DNA from: Endomychus coccineus
Lineage: Eukaryota > Arthropoda > Insecta > Coleoptera > Endomychidae
Assembly (NCBI GenBank): GCA_958510875.1
Contig: OY294068.1
Span: 158,074,388-158,138,387, forward strand
Direction: 5' to 3'
Length of the DNA stretch: 64,000 nt
The notes below the pieces were generated by a model. That model was given only the letters and a program-made list of their open reading frames with translations. It did not search any database and had not been told where the DNA came from. Below are positions 9,530-20,359 of this stretch, piece after piece. The translations under genes were made by a program, and so were the position numbers. Each line of letters opens with the position of its first letter. The first letter of the stretch is position 1.

Positions 9530-12338
9530 CAGTGGCGGCTCCTCGAAGGAGGCTAAGGAGGCTCAGCCTCCTCACCAATTTATCTTAATGATCATTCTCC
9601 ATTTTATTTTCTGTTTCTCTGATAATTTTTTTAATTTTACAATTAATTCCCCGTTCTCAGTAGTTATTTTTAATCTGGAAACAGTGCCCTGAGGCTAGAC
9701 TCTCTATATATTTCAAACGCTGAGCATGTGTTGCTCAACACAGTTGCCGTTTTTACGACCAGTCCAATTGCCAAATAGCCTGAAAAAGTAAAAATGGCAA
9801 CACCCTCTGTAGGCTAGCCTGCCGCAGCCGCTCGCGGGTCGCAGTATATGAAATTCGACACGTGCATGCTGCCGACTGCTACGTCAGTGCTTGTTTATGA
9901 AGTTGTCACTCCACGCGAAGTAAGGTTAGATTGGTTGCTGTTTTTTTAGAAAATCCATTTAGTGGATTAACATATGATAAAAAAGTGTTTTATAAAAATA
10001 AACGGCCTTTACCGGATTTGAAAGGATTAGTAATATCAGGTAAGTATCAAAATCGATCATTTAATACTGACAATTATAAAAAATATTTATGGTTAACGGG
10101 ATCTGAGGTACACAATGAATTATATTGCTGGTATTGTTTGCTATTTACATCTGATACAGTGTTACAACTTCATGTTGGGGGCACTTGGGTTATAATGATA
10201 TGAAAAATTTAGCTCGTGGTCTAGACAGACATGAAAAATCGCAGGAACATATTACATCGAGTATTAAGTTTAAATTAACCGGTAAACAGAATATTGTTAA
10301 TGTGGTTGATTCTGTTCGTACACGCGAAATAGTAAATCATAATAACAATACAGTTGAAGACAACCGCGAAGTTTAGAAAAAAATCATTGATTTCTTACTG
10401 TATTTATCATCTCAAGATTTGGCTTTTAGAGGGCACGATGAAACTGACAATTCAGTTAATAGAGGTAATTTTAGGGAATTGTTAGATTTGTTTTGTAAAT
10501 ACAACAGTAAGCTTCGCGATTTTATGAGTAACGCGTCAGTATTTGCAGGCACTTCAAAAACAATACAAAACGAAATTCTTGATTCAATAAATTTATGTCC
10601 TTCGAAATCACATAGAGGATGAATTATTGGATATCCCATTTTTTTCGTGGTGGGTTGACGAAACAATAGATATAACGTGTAAATCACAATTATCAATAAT
10701 TTTTAGATTTGTAAAAAATGGACAACTAGTGGAAAGATTTTTAGGGTTTTACGATGTTAGTTCGGGAAGAACAGCGGTCAATTTATTTAATTTCCTAATG
10801 GAAACATTTCAACGATTTGACTTTTCGAATAAATTACTTGCTCTAACCTACGACGGCGCATCTGTAATGGCGGGACATTTGAACGGTCTTCAAACAAAAA
10901 TAAAATCAGTTTCGCCTCAGGCTATTTTCACCCATTGTTACGCTCACAACATGAATTTGGTTTTGATAATGCATGTAGTTCCATTAAGGAAGTTAGAGTT
11001 TTTTTTTCCAACTTATCGTCATTTTCAAATTTTTTTAGCAAATCCACCAAACGAACTGAAATTTTAAATAACATAGTAGGCAACAGAATTCCCTGTAATG
11101 CTCCAACTCGATGGAATTTTACATCACGTGCAGTGTTTACCATCCATAAAAGTAAAGACAAATTAATTGAAACATTTGATTTTATATTAAACAGTGATGA
11201 CTTTTCAACAGATCAGGTTTCATTAAATGCTGCTGTTGGTTTAAAATCTTATTTAGAAAATGAAGAATTTTTGTTTTTTCTTGATACTTTTAAATTAATA
11301 TTTGAACAAACTGATCTTATTTTTCAAATTTTACAACATAAATTCACTGATATAATTTATTCAAGAGATCGGTCGAAACGTCTCATTGATAAAATTTCAA
11401 GTTTCCGTAATACAGAATTTCATTTTAATATTTTATTTGAAAATTTTTCAACTGGAGGTTCCTCCCGCGAAAATGAGGAAAACATATAATTTGGTAGACA
11501 AGAAACTACATTATAAACAACTTTTTTATGAAATTTTAGGTCAAATTGAGATTCGATTTTCCAACTTCATGAATTAAAGTTTTTCGACTTGACGAATAGA
11601 AGATTATTCGGATCTTTTTCAAAAGAGTTTCCCAATACACTTTTAGATAACTTAGTTCTAAAATATAAATTTTTTGATAAAATAGCACTGCACAATGAAT
11701 TATGCGTAATATACTCGGGTAAAGATATTTTAGCCCAGTACGACAGTCACGTCGGCGCCGATATGATAAAATACATGACAGACAATGATTTGCAACAAGT
11801 TTTACCTCAGTTTTATAAACTACTTTGTTTGACAGTCACCATTCCTGTCACGTCGGCAGCGGTGGAGAGATCATTATCTACTCTAAAACGAATAAAAAAT
11901 TACATGCGAAATACAATGGGCCAAAATCGTTTATACATGTTAGTTCAATATCTATTGAAAAAGATTTAGTAAAATACTTAAAACAATATGATACATTTTA
12001 TGATAATATTATTGATCATTTTCGCAAACTAAAGTCCGTAGAATTCCGTTAATATATAAAAAAAGTTAATAAAATTAATAAAAAAAAAATATGAGGAATT
12101 CCAAAAAAAAAATATATCAAAAATCCAAAAACAAATAAAAAACAAAAAACGAACAACAAAATTTTTTGCCAAGAGAAACTCTATACCTCCACGTTGGTTC
12201 TTGCTAGGCAACAATTAATTTTCTCACTGAAGTACGGTGGCTGTGTAAAAGTTAAATTAATCAGCTGAATAGAGTATATTTTTACAAAAACGTTATATGT
12301 CCAGCCTCCTCTTTTGAAAAGTTCACGAGCCGCCACTG
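9530..12338 (+). mobile_element. hAT DNA transposon, near full length, perfect 8-bp TSD
   Basis: The ends are CAGTGGCGGCTCCTCG (from 9530) and CACGAGCCGCCACTG (to 12338), near-perfect inverted repeats of the common CAGTGGCGG type. ATTCGAAC flanks both sides perfectly (9522-9529 and 12339-12346). The 2809-bp length fits a complete element of the ZMYM-type hAT lineage. The subterminal AGGAGGCT repeats on the left and CAGCCTCCTC on the right also match in inverted orientation. It sits inside a P-element relic, so it inserted later than that element. Confidence 0.93.
9931..12049 (+). pseudogene. hAT transposase (ZMYM1/DUF4371 type), multiply frameshifted
   Basis: Joined by eye, the reading frames cover nearly the whole protein. 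An N-terminal TTF-type zinc-finger region comes first (KYLWLTGSEVHNELYCWYCL, then a histidine-bearing SRGL-like segment RGLDRHEKSQEHI). A DUF4371-like region follows (NFRELLDLFCKYNSKLRDF), then the catalytic core with FFSWWVDETIDI and FTHCYAHNMNLVL, a spacer with NAPTRWNFTSRAVFTI, and the C-terminal dimerisation block PVTSAAVERSLSTLKRIKNY. Lesions: frame changes near 10190, 10625, 10930, 11460, 11575 and 11940, and an in-frame TAG at 10374. The ends are intact, so it might be mobilisable by another hAT transposase. Confidence 0.88.
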
Positions 12339-12346
12339 ATTCGAAC

Positions 12347-12480
12347 TTCTTAAAAACGTATGCAAGTGGACTAGTATGTAAGCGTAAGGATAAAATCAAG
12401 TTATTTGCAGAATTTTTCCAGCATCATCATCAACATAAGCATTTACTTAGGGAGCCATTTTGCAACGCACTTCATTCAGT
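12347..12480 (-). pseudogene. P-element/THAP9-like relic, part 2
   Basis: On the minus strand, the segment with ACTTGATTTTATCC...CCACTTGCATACG...TTCGAATGTATCAA matches 49400-49475 of the sister relic. It abuts the hAT TSD, so the two parts were contiguous before the hAT inserted. No usable frame remains. Confidence 0.45.
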
Positions 12481-12819
12481 CATAACAATGTTATACTCGG
12501 TTATTTCAGGTAAAAGTACTTTCCAATTATACAAGAACACCTAAAGAACAGGTGCGACATAATTTTCCACAAGAAAAAGGTAAGACTCTGTTAAATTCTC
12601 ATATTTATCATCTGTCGCTCTCAATACTGGCCATGCACCATCAAGTCTAAGCGGTACTTTCTTTGGCTACGTCTCTAATACAAGCATTTTATTGATGACG
12701 TTACACTTACGTTTGTGCTTTCAGGCCTTATGTGTATAATATAGAGGGTACTGGCGGAGCTGATTTCCACTTTCTTAGAACCGATAATATACATACCTCA
12801 CTCGAATCTGAGGATGTGA

Positions 12820-13290
12820 GCCCACAAAATGATCCAGAACGAACATGGCGAATACTGAATCGATGTGAAGAGATGTAAGCAGCCGGAAGCTCAGCTGGGC
12901 GAAACAAGAGCCACCAAAGTCCTAAAACTTACTAAGCTGGAGACTGGGCTACTCACCAGTATTTATATCGGACATGAAGACTTGAGATACCACCGAGTGA
13001 AAATAGGCCACAATGTGGACCAAAAATGCAGACTATGCGAGAAGGAGACGGAAACCCCTGCCTATATCCTAATGGACTGTGACGCACTCAGGTGAGACTG
13101 TTTTGACACAGTAATTGTGGACACAGAGACCTGTTGTCACGGTGCTAGCCATTCGGAAGAGAACTGGCATCGTGGAGTGAAGCTGAGAGTTGAATGGATA
13201 CGAGGATCACAATGGACTTCATAGCTTAAGTGACTTGACCCGAAGGACCAAAAGGCTTCTGGTTGCAGCCCTTAGGTGATCCGATTTTAT
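12820..13290 (+). pseudogene. 3' end of a Jockey/R1-type LINE (RNase H end and zinc knuckle)
   Basis: The frame at 12865-13095 reads through KLTKLETGLLTSIYIGHEDL, YHRVKIGHNVDQKCRLCEKE and ETPAYILMDCDALR. This is the L-TG-L-T-GH...CRLC-E-E-T-H-L-C-CPAL region that closes ORF2 of RNase H-bearing non-LTR elements. The His of the zinc knuckle (usually AEH or PEH) has become Tyr. Upstream, 12805-12864 resembles the end of RNase H (TWRILNRCE). A short 3' UTR follows and ends in an AT-rich tail near 13290. It is a small 5'-truncated fragment. Confidence 0.65.
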
Positions 13291-13299
13291 AATTATAAT

Positions 13300-14400
13300 A
13301 AAACATAATGAGTTCTACGCCCACTGAGGGCAACTTTGCAATTTGTGATGGAACGCTGGTGATGAGAAATATTATGAATTACTTAGGAATTTTAGTACAA
13401 ATCAGTTGGCTTGTCAAGAAAATTTTATAACTTATAACTGTATACAATAAAATGCCTAAATCCAGATACAGCTTGTTTGTTACTTATAGCTAATGGGCTG
13501 CGACCACAGTCTACTTAATTTTTTCTCGCATTATTTCTGTAATTTTTTTGCGTTGTCGTCGCATGTACAAATGTTGGAGTTAGTTGAGTACGGTTGAAAT
13601 CTTAATAAAGCTGTGAGAGGGCAAAGAATTAGTCTCAGTTTTGACTCCGTTGAGATGTGTTTACACAAAGTGAGATTTAGTATGCGAGCAATGCTAGTTG
13701 AGGACTGAGCTTAACTCGTTACCCAACACTAACTACAAGTTTGTTCGTAATTTATTCTTGCGACTTTCGGTACGTATTGTGTATAGTGTAGTCTTTACTC
13801 GCTGTTGCTGCTGCCCGTTTCTTGTTTACTGCAATTAGTCTGCTGTAGGATTTGAATAATAATTCATCCGGGGCACTAGTTTGACACATGACTGCACGTT
13901 CATTGTTTCCTTGCCTCTTTACAGATATGAATTTGTTTCCGCTCAATTCCAGACAAGCCAACTTCGCTTTCTGTATTGTTATCCATATATCTTTTCTATT
14001 TGTTTCTACACCATTAGGAAATTAATGTTGGCCGCGCTTCTAAGAACTTAAATGCAAGCAACTTGGCAATTCGTTCCCAGTGAATAATGGCACTTTCAGT
14101 GGAAATACTAAGAAGTCGCAGATTCAAATCTCAGTTTCTCTCCTTATTTTTAAATGATGGAAATTTTGTTGGAAATTGTTCTAGTTTGATGATAATTCTG
14201 TTTTCAGACTCCGACCAACCGTTGGGTGAATATAGAGAAGATAATTATTGGATTGAATCAAAAAAATATTCTCAACCTGACAAAAAAGATCGTTCAATAC
14301 CTTCAAGAAATACGCACTCGCGAAGCTGGAGTAAATAACACTATCTGGGTAAACAACATCTCAAACCAATGAGAGAGAAGATTTACTTATAATTTACATT
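13300..14400. other. Unassigned stretch
   Basis: No recognisable family. The minus-strand frame at 13961-13752 (69 residues) has no familiar motif and no support as a gene. Confidence 0.4.
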
Positions 14401-14403
14401 TTA

Positions 14404-15322
14404 CATTTTCAGAATATCCGAATCGTCCAAATCCAAATCGTTAAACTTTTAGAAATATTGGAATAAGTCTTCGGAAACTGACAAGTTGAAAGCGGAGAAT
14501 ATGGTTGATGCTGGACGACCTCGTTGGAAACTGTGGAAGAAAACGAAGAATTCTGGATATGGTGAAAGATAATCCGACAACTAGTGTTAGTATAATCTAG
14601 AGACGAATTAGAATATCGAAAAGCACAGCTGATAGAGTCATCCTACAGCAATTGATTCATCCCTCCCATGTTCAACCTGCAGTTCCCGTGACTCTCCTTC
14701 AGATTTTTCGACAACGTAGACTTGAAAATATGAATTTTCACAACAAAATTCTTTTCGCAGATGAATCATATTTTACCAGACGCGGAGTTCATGAATTTCT
14801 ATAATGAACATATTTATGCCGAACCAAATCACCTTGCTGTTAGGGATGAACATTTTCAGCAAAAATTTTGCATAAGCATGTAGATGGGAGTAATTGATAC
14901 GTTTCTTCTTGGTCCTGTTAGATTACGATATCGTCTTAATTGTAACAGTTATTTTCTAGAAGATACTCTGATGCGATTATTCGATGACTTACCAATAAAT
15001 TTAATACATCAAATGCATTTTATGCATGATGGTGCACCACCTCATTTTTCTTGCAATGTCAGGCAATATTTGAATGTTCGATATCCAGATAGATGAATCG
15101 GCAGATGCTCTTAAATAGCTACCCCGGTCACCAGATTATAATCTTTGTGATTTCTTTATCTGGAGAACATTAAAACCGAAAGTCTACAAAGTGGAAAAAG
15201 ATTCCGAAAATGAACTATGAAACAGAATTCAAAATGCTGTTCAACTATTGCAGAATTATGTGAATCTTGAAGAGTGCAATTTAATGTCCTGCGTAGAATA
15301 GATCTATGCATTGAATTGTAAT
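14404..15322 (+). pseudogene. Decayed mariner-type transposase (DUF4817 + DDE_3), same lineage as 38015-39094
   Basis: Segments in shifting frames align with the intact transposase at 38015-39094: EYPNRPNPNR (for ERYPNRRIPN), the HTH piece RRIRISKSTADRVILQQLIH, KILFADESYFTRRGVHEF (first catalytic Asp), IDTFLLGPVRLRYRLN, FMHDGAPPHFSCNVRQYL (second Asp) and SPDYNLCDFFIW (third Asp region). Stops and frameshifts interrupt it many times. It covers about the same 0.9 kb as the functional gene after the first 25 residues. No long TIRs were found around it. Confidence 0.8.
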
Positions 15323-15662
15323 TTTCCTTCTGGCATGTTTATCAATCAAGCATACCCACAATAATTATCAGTACCCTAGATACGTATCTTATGGAAGTAA
15401 GTAAGTATTTATTCGTTCAGATTTCATATCTACATAAAATATAAAAAACATAGTCTTGAGCCTTGAGGATGTAGAAAACGTCATAAAAGTAAGAAGATAA
15501 GCAATAAGAAATTATATATGGATTCACAATCACAATTAATAATATATGTGAAAACCGTATATATGAATAAACGTAAAACTGTAACGAAGCTTAAATTTTG
15601 TAGTATCATTTATTTCAGATCAGGCAGTAAATACGGATATTACATGTGAACTCCGGTTGAAC

Positions 15663-16622
15663 AGTAGTAGTAGTAGTAGTAGTAGTAATTTATTGAGCCA
15701 AAACAATACATAGAAACTACATTTGTGGCATGTCAAATTAGTTATAACAATTTAAAAATTTAAAAACAATAAAGTACAAGAACGGCTAAATACTAGCAAT
15801 TTTATAATATTAAAATGTATTACAATGACACGGTTAAAACATTTAATAATCAAAGATAAACAGTCAAAGCCTTAGAAAATGATGCATGTCAAAGTTTAAA
15901 AAGTCTTGTTGCGAATAAAAAACTCCATTCAAAAGTAGCCGTTTAACTCTACTTTGAAAACCACGTAAGTCCAAACTCCTAATTTGCTGGGGAAGTTTAT
16001 TGTATAGGTTTAGATTTAGGGAATTTCGATCCGTTTTTACAAGCCGATTTCGAGGAGTTCTCAGATGACCAGCTAGAGCATATCTTGTTGGATAATTATG
16101 GACATCGGCTTGAGTCGCAAAACTACCAACATCCTTGTGAACCTCCATTAGAGATTAAAAGATGAATAAACACGGCAGAGTTAAAATACCATATTTCTTA
16201 AATAGGGGTTCACAGTGTGCAAATCTACTATTCACCCGGGCAATTGTTCTGAGTGCCCATTTTTGTAATTTAAAAATGGTATCGACATGTGTAGAGTCTC
16301 CCCAGAGCAAGATACCATAGCAGAGGCTCGAGTGAAAGAGCGCATGATAAACACAAAGCAATGCTTTCTCGTTCATAAAGTCTCTCAACTTTCTCATAAG
16401 AAAAATTGTACTAGATAACTTGCGACTCAGTCTATCAATATGTGCCCTCCATGATAGTTGGTCATCAACTATCATTCCCAAGAGATTGACAAGAGAACCA
16501 CTTGTCAGTGAGCTGTTGGTTGAAAAACAATTCTCTGCGTTTTTTGTCGATTGAGTTTGAGACCATTCGAGACATACCAGTTCATTATTTCAATAGATAT
16601 GCGTGAGCTCCGAATGTATATT
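15663..16622 (-). mobile_element. 5'-truncated CR1/L2-like LINE with (TAC)n tail
   Basis: The minus-strand coding remnant at 15864-16620 is followed by a 3' UTR that ends in a trinucleotide array (AGT repeats on the plus strand, 15663-15689). A 3' microsatellite tail in place of poly(A) is characteristic of several CR1/L2/Daphne-like non-LTR families. A second, tiny 3' end of a related element may lie at 15393-15600, where the plus strand shows GGAAGTAAGTAAGTATTTATTC, resembling the (TTAC)n tail of the element at 40979-41060. Confidence 0.65.
15864..16620 (-). pseudogene. LINE reverse transcriptase, thumb and C-terminus
   Basis: From 16481 to 15864 a single frame is interrupted once, at 16157-16155 (a stop where related sequences have a sense codon in LFIYESL). 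It reads NLLGMIVDDQLSWRAHID, then FLMRKLRDFMNEKALLCVYH, LFHSSLCYGILLWGDS, QKWALRTIARV and, after the stop, VHNYPTRYALAGHL and LYNKLPQQIRSL. This is the RT thumb and tail of a CR1/L2-type element. Further upstream (to about 16620), NWYVSNGLKLNRQKTQRIVF is in a shifted frame. The catalytic RT motifs are missing by 5' truncation. Confidence 0.8.
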
Positions 16623-16984
16623 CCGTGATTTTCACTTTTCTAAATCTCCGTAATTCTGAATAAGTGTAATTATTCAAATGGATGAATTGAATTCATGTCC
16701 GCTCAAAAATTGCATTCATTCCGATTAACTTATGTTGCAAAAACGGGGATCTGGTAAGTTAACGCATCAAAGTTTGAACAGCCTTATGTATAAAAAGGGC
16801 GAACAACCAAAAAACTCAGATAACATTTGTTTACTGGGCCAAGAGGAACTACCGAGATATCATGAGCGCGAATTTTAGATCTAAAAAGTAGCGTCACTTT
16901 CAAGCATTGTTCGGGACATAAATAAAAAAGCCTCGGCACAAAATACGGAATTGGTGGTGCGGACTTGACCAGAACCTCGAAAAC

Positions 16985-17475
16985 ATATAAAAGCAGTGAC
17001 AGACAAAAGATCTTATCATCTCTTTTGTTATTTTGAATATCAATCAGTACCGTTAAAGTGTGATTTATTATATTAGAATCAGAGTGAATTAATTATTATC
17101 CGAGTTCAAGTCAGATTTGAAATTTGAATGGGTGAATTTTTGTGAATTATACCGTTCAATTGCATTTATTAATTATTCTGAGAGTGTATTTATTGTTATT
17201 ATATATTTTAATATTTGGAATTCCCCGTTTTATTAAGTTATTTCTGCTCCATCTTTCAACGAGCTAAGTTTTAACCAGGTATCAATTGTAATTAAAGCCT
17301 ACAATTTTGATATTGTTTTCTGCCCAATAGGCCCTGGTTTTACTTCACTGTAGCTACCCTAGGGACAAGGCTATCTATAGATAGCATAGTGACAAGCCTT
17401 GTGGTGAGGACCCTAGCAGAAGTCTTCAAAAAGGAGTAAACCTTTAGAAAAATCTGGCGCCCGAGGATTTGAAAC
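16985..17475 (+). other. Possible LTR/leader remnant with PBS-like sequence
   Basis: A TATA-like ACATATAAAAGCAG lies at about 16984. About 470 bp downstream is TGGCGCCCGAGGATTTGAAA (from 17455), which has the TGGCGCC start of retroelement primer-binding sites. This arrangement could be a solo LTR with leader, but I could not define LTR ends, and no gag or pol is present. Treat as a lead. Confidence 0.25.
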
Positions 17476-17518
17476 TTACCGCAGTAAGCAGAATATCGAA
17501 AAGCGACAAGGTACACGT

Positions 17519-17670
17519 CATAAAACATTGAACCATAGACGGGATTCCTGGATGTCTAGTCCAGTGTGTTCACCAATTACACTACTTTGGTCATGTCTTA
17601 TATATTTTTTCTAAATACAAGCTTCTGAAAGGATAGTAGATCATTGATCAACAGAATGCGATGCGCGTTA
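17519..17670 (-). mobile_element. tRNA-derived SINE, copy 1 (B box deleted)
   Basis: On the minus strand this reads GACCAAAGTAGTGTAATTGG, a TGAACACAC D-arm end, an anticodon-like arm CTGGACTAGACATCCAG, and then CCCGTCTATGGTTCAATG. The GTTCGAATC B box present in copies 2-4 is deleted here. The 5' body matches the other copies. Confidence 0.6.
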
Positions 17671-17945
17671 CTGTCAGAGTAATTGTCAAACAGTAATACT
17701 CATACCTACGCTCCTCAATTCAAAACGATTGAACTTTAGATGAATGTGCGTGAATATGGGAGCATCGAATCGCATTGTGTTCATCAATGATCTACTGTCT
17801 TTGCAGAGGCTTACATTTACAAAAATATAAGACTCTGACGAGACCAAAGTGGTGTAATTGGTAAACACGCTGAAATGAATACCCAGGAATGCGGGTTCGA
17901 ATCCCGCCTATGATTCAATGTTTTACGTTTATTCATCTTTATAAT
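17670..17945 (+). mobile_element. tRNA-derived SINE, copy 2 (best tRNA-like region 17842-17912)
   Basis: Copies 2 and 3 share a body starting CTGTCAGAGTAATTG and passing CTCAATTCAAAACGATTGAA. They end with a tRNA-like module: D-arm GTGTAATTGGTAAACAC and T-arm GCGGGTTCGAATCCCGC (17891-17907), a perfect five-pair stem with a seven-base loop holding the pol III B box. The tail is TTCAATGTTTTACGTTTATTC. There is no acceptor stem, so this is not a tRNA gene. The family resembles SINEs with a tRNA-related promoter, although here the tRNA part lies near the 3' end of the shared sequence. Confidence 0.65.
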
Positions 17946-18132
17946 ACTACGTTGAATTATCTACGTTATTTTCATACTTGAGAAAATTTAATAATATATA
18001 TATTGATATACTTAGACGAAATTGTGGCCAATCAGGCAAATGAACCTAAAACTTGTTTATACTTACCCAGAACATTTCTCAGTCAGTTCTATTGAAATAT
18101 ATAAGCACCAGGATGGTATCATTGAGTGAATA

Positions 18133-18402
18133 CTGTCAGAGTAATTGCCAATCATAGTAATACTCTTACCTACACTCCTCAATTCAAAACGATTGAATTT
18201 TAGATGAATGTGTGTGAATTGTTGATCTATAGCGGAACATCAAACTTGTGTTCTGTTCATCAATGACCTTCCAGAGGCTTATATCCACAAAAATATAAGA
18301 TTGACTAGACCAAAGTGATGTAATTGGTGAGCACGCTGGACTAGACATCCAGAAATGTGAGTCCGAATCCCCCCTATGCTTCAATGTTTTACGCTTATTC
18401 AA
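18133..18402 (+). mobile_element. tRNA-derived SINE, copy 3
   Basis: It has the same organisation as copy 2, with an anticodon-like hairpin CTGGACTAGACATCCAG and a mutated B box (GTCCGAATCC, near 18361). It lies in direct orientation about 190 bp after copy 2. Confidence 0.65.
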
Positions 18403-18429
18403 CTTAGATAGCTTAACATAGGATTATAA

Positions 18430-18600
18430 AGATGAATAAACGTAAAACATTGAAATGTAGGCGGGATTCAAAACCACATTCCTGGGTGTTGAGTCCAGTT
18501 GTTTACCAATTACACCACTTTGGTCCCGTCAGAGTCTTATATTTTTGTAAATATAAATCTCTGAAAGGATATCAGATCGTTGGTGAACACAATTGTTCAT
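18430..18600 (-). mobile_element. tRNA-derived SINE, copy 4
   Basis: The minus strand shows GACCAAAGTGGTGTAATTGG, an anticodon-like arm, a mutated B-box arm (GGTTTTGAATCCCGCC) and the ATTTCAATGTTTTACG tail. It faces copy 3 tail to tail, mirroring the head-to-head arrangement of copies 1 and 2. Confidence 0.6.
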
Positions 18601-18659
18601 GTGTTTGTTGAGTCTACAGTGCCTTATTAGGAGTGCCTTATCAGGAGTCCAACCATGAT

Positions 18660-19470
18660 TCTAGTTGATCTTCTATTCTATTCTATTCTGCTTAGTAGGT
18701 ACTCTTTGCATTTTGACGATGGTTCTTTAAAGAACTCTTTGGCATTTCTCATTCCTGGCGTCTTGTTCGAACATTCTCGAGATTGATTTTTCATCCAAGT
18801 ACTGTTATATGATTTGCGCAGCGCTTCCGCTATACCACAGAAGAACGTCTGGTTCAATTAGAGTCCCACGAGCTCCTTCTTGGGCCAGTGAGTCAACTTC
18901 TTCGTTGCCTTTGTAACCTGTGTGGCTTGGCACCCAGGCTAAAGACAGTCAGACTACCCAACTCTTGTAGGGTTTCTAAGCAGTCCCAGATAAGTTTGGA
19001 GTTGACCTGTAAGGAACTGAATGCTTTTACAGCCGCTTGACTGTTAGAGTTTATGGCGATGGCTCATCCCTGAAACTCTTGCCTTAATAGCTCTACGGCC
19101 TGGAATATCGTCGCCTGTTTACCCAAACTCAATGACACTCTTGTAATTGACTTGGCTGTATTAATTCCTGATCCTTCAACTTCCTCGGTTTTTGAGCCGT
19201 CTGTGCATTTATTGGAGGTCTTCCCTTTCATGCTTCTCTGTCTGTTATGACTATTTTGATGTTTTTCCCTAAGCTTTACTTGGAAATCATCTCGTCTGAT
19301 GGGATTTCCATTATGGAATCGGTTTTTCCAACTCATTGTATAGCTCGTTCGTGGCGCACTGAGACGTTTCGACACGTAAACTGTCGCGCACCGAAGATAC
19401 CAGTTTCTCTAAGACGCCTGCGCTCGTTGGAACCGGTTCGGAATTGTTGATGGTATCTTCGTTTGTGTCA
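18660..19470 (-). pseudogene. LINE RNase H domain remnant
   Basis: The minus-strand frame 19375-19064 contains KCTDGSKTEEVEGSGINTAK (first RNase H Asp) and SLSLGKQATIFQA, followed after frameshift by NSNSQAAVKAFSSLQVNSKL and, further on, VDSLAQEGARG. This is the RNase H fold of a non-LTR ORF2 (I/R1/Jockey type). The usual Asp of SDSQAA is Asn, and several frameshifts occur. It may come from the same family as the RT thumb at 20360-20760, but the two are about 1 kb apart with unrelated sequence between. Confidence 0.7.
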
Positions 19471-19779
19471 GTCAGTGGTGACGAATGAAATTTCACGATG
19501 CCTGTAACATAATGAAAAACGCTAGCACAATATTTTTATTTATTTGTTTATTCAATTATAGACTTGTTAACGCAGGAAAGGCGACAGAGACGGAAGTGAC
19601 GTCCGCCAGCGGAGAAGCTTCGTTGCGGGCATTTCTTTTATTTAATGTAACCTTCTATTGGATCTGTTTGAAATTTTCCTAACAATATATAATTTGAATC
19701 AAGCCATTGGGACAATACTGTAGTTAGTCCGTAAAAGGGATAATTACATAGCAGGGTACACTTTCCTAGGAATTGTCAT

Positions 19780-20345
19780 AATCTAAGGCACCAATATCAC
19801 AACAGAAAAAAATTCAATTAGTACAATCATCATTAGAATCACAATAAACTTTCTCAAATCAAAATTAAAATTATCATTATAAATAGCAACCACAAGGTGA
19901 GGCAAATCACTCTCAAGCACAATCAAAATCATAATAAATGGCACCAACAACGTATGACAAGTGTCAATAGTTTCACAAAACAATATCACGTGAACAATCA
20001 TCAATTGTTACCAACGTGGGGCTACAATCAAATTAGTAAATGGCGCCCAACGTGGGACACAATATCTAAAACTATTAAATTCATTGTGCAATGGATACGA
20101 GTGTGCAAACGCTAAATTGAAAAATAAGCATACACTCAAAGGTTAATGTTCCTCTATAAAGAAAGCCTGATGGTCTGTAGCATTGGATATATCCAAAGCA
20201 TTTGACCGAGCCTGGCGCCAAAACCTTCTTGGGAAACTTCCGTCATGTTTCCTCAAATTTGTCGCTTACTATCGAGTTTGTTCACAGATAGATCACTCCA
20301 TGTGGTGGTGTTGACGGAGAAATGGCGCCCAACGTGGGGCTAGAT
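19780..20345 (+). other. Cluster of PBS-like sequences for tRNA-Lys, LTR-retroelement leader remnant
   Basis: TGGCGCCCAACGTGGG occurs at about 20039 and again at about 20324 (there followed by GCT), with degenerate versions near 19938 (TGGCACCAACAACG) and 20009 (TTACCAACGTGGGGC). TGGCGCCCAACGTGGGGC is complementary to the 3' end of a tRNA-Lys(CTT) type and is used as a primer-binding site by many retroelements. The surrounding A-rich, CAATC-repeat sequence resembles an untranslated leader. No LTR pair, gag or pol could be found. Confidence 0.4.
20160..20300 (+). pseudogene. Short LINE RT fragment (motif A)
   Basis: The plus strand from 20180 reads ALDISKAFDRAWRQNLLGKL then PSCFLKFVAYY, a clear match to RT motif A with the palm Asp (LDISKAFDRVWH in Jockey/CR1-type elements). 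It is only about 45 codons long, flanked by PBS-like sequence on both sides and by a minus-strand RT remnant on the right, so it is a shuffled scrap. Confidence 0.65.
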
Positions 20346-20359
20346 TATCTCGCACATAA

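Noticed and set aside
13752..13961. 69-codon minus-strand frame as a small gene
   Set aside because: No motif, no context, and length expected by chance in 64 kb.
17842..17912. Possible functional tRNA gene (T-arm and D-arm pair well)
   Set aside because: There is no acceptor stem, copies 1, 3 and 4 have mutated arms, and the module sits in a repeated longer body, so it is a SINE-like repeat.
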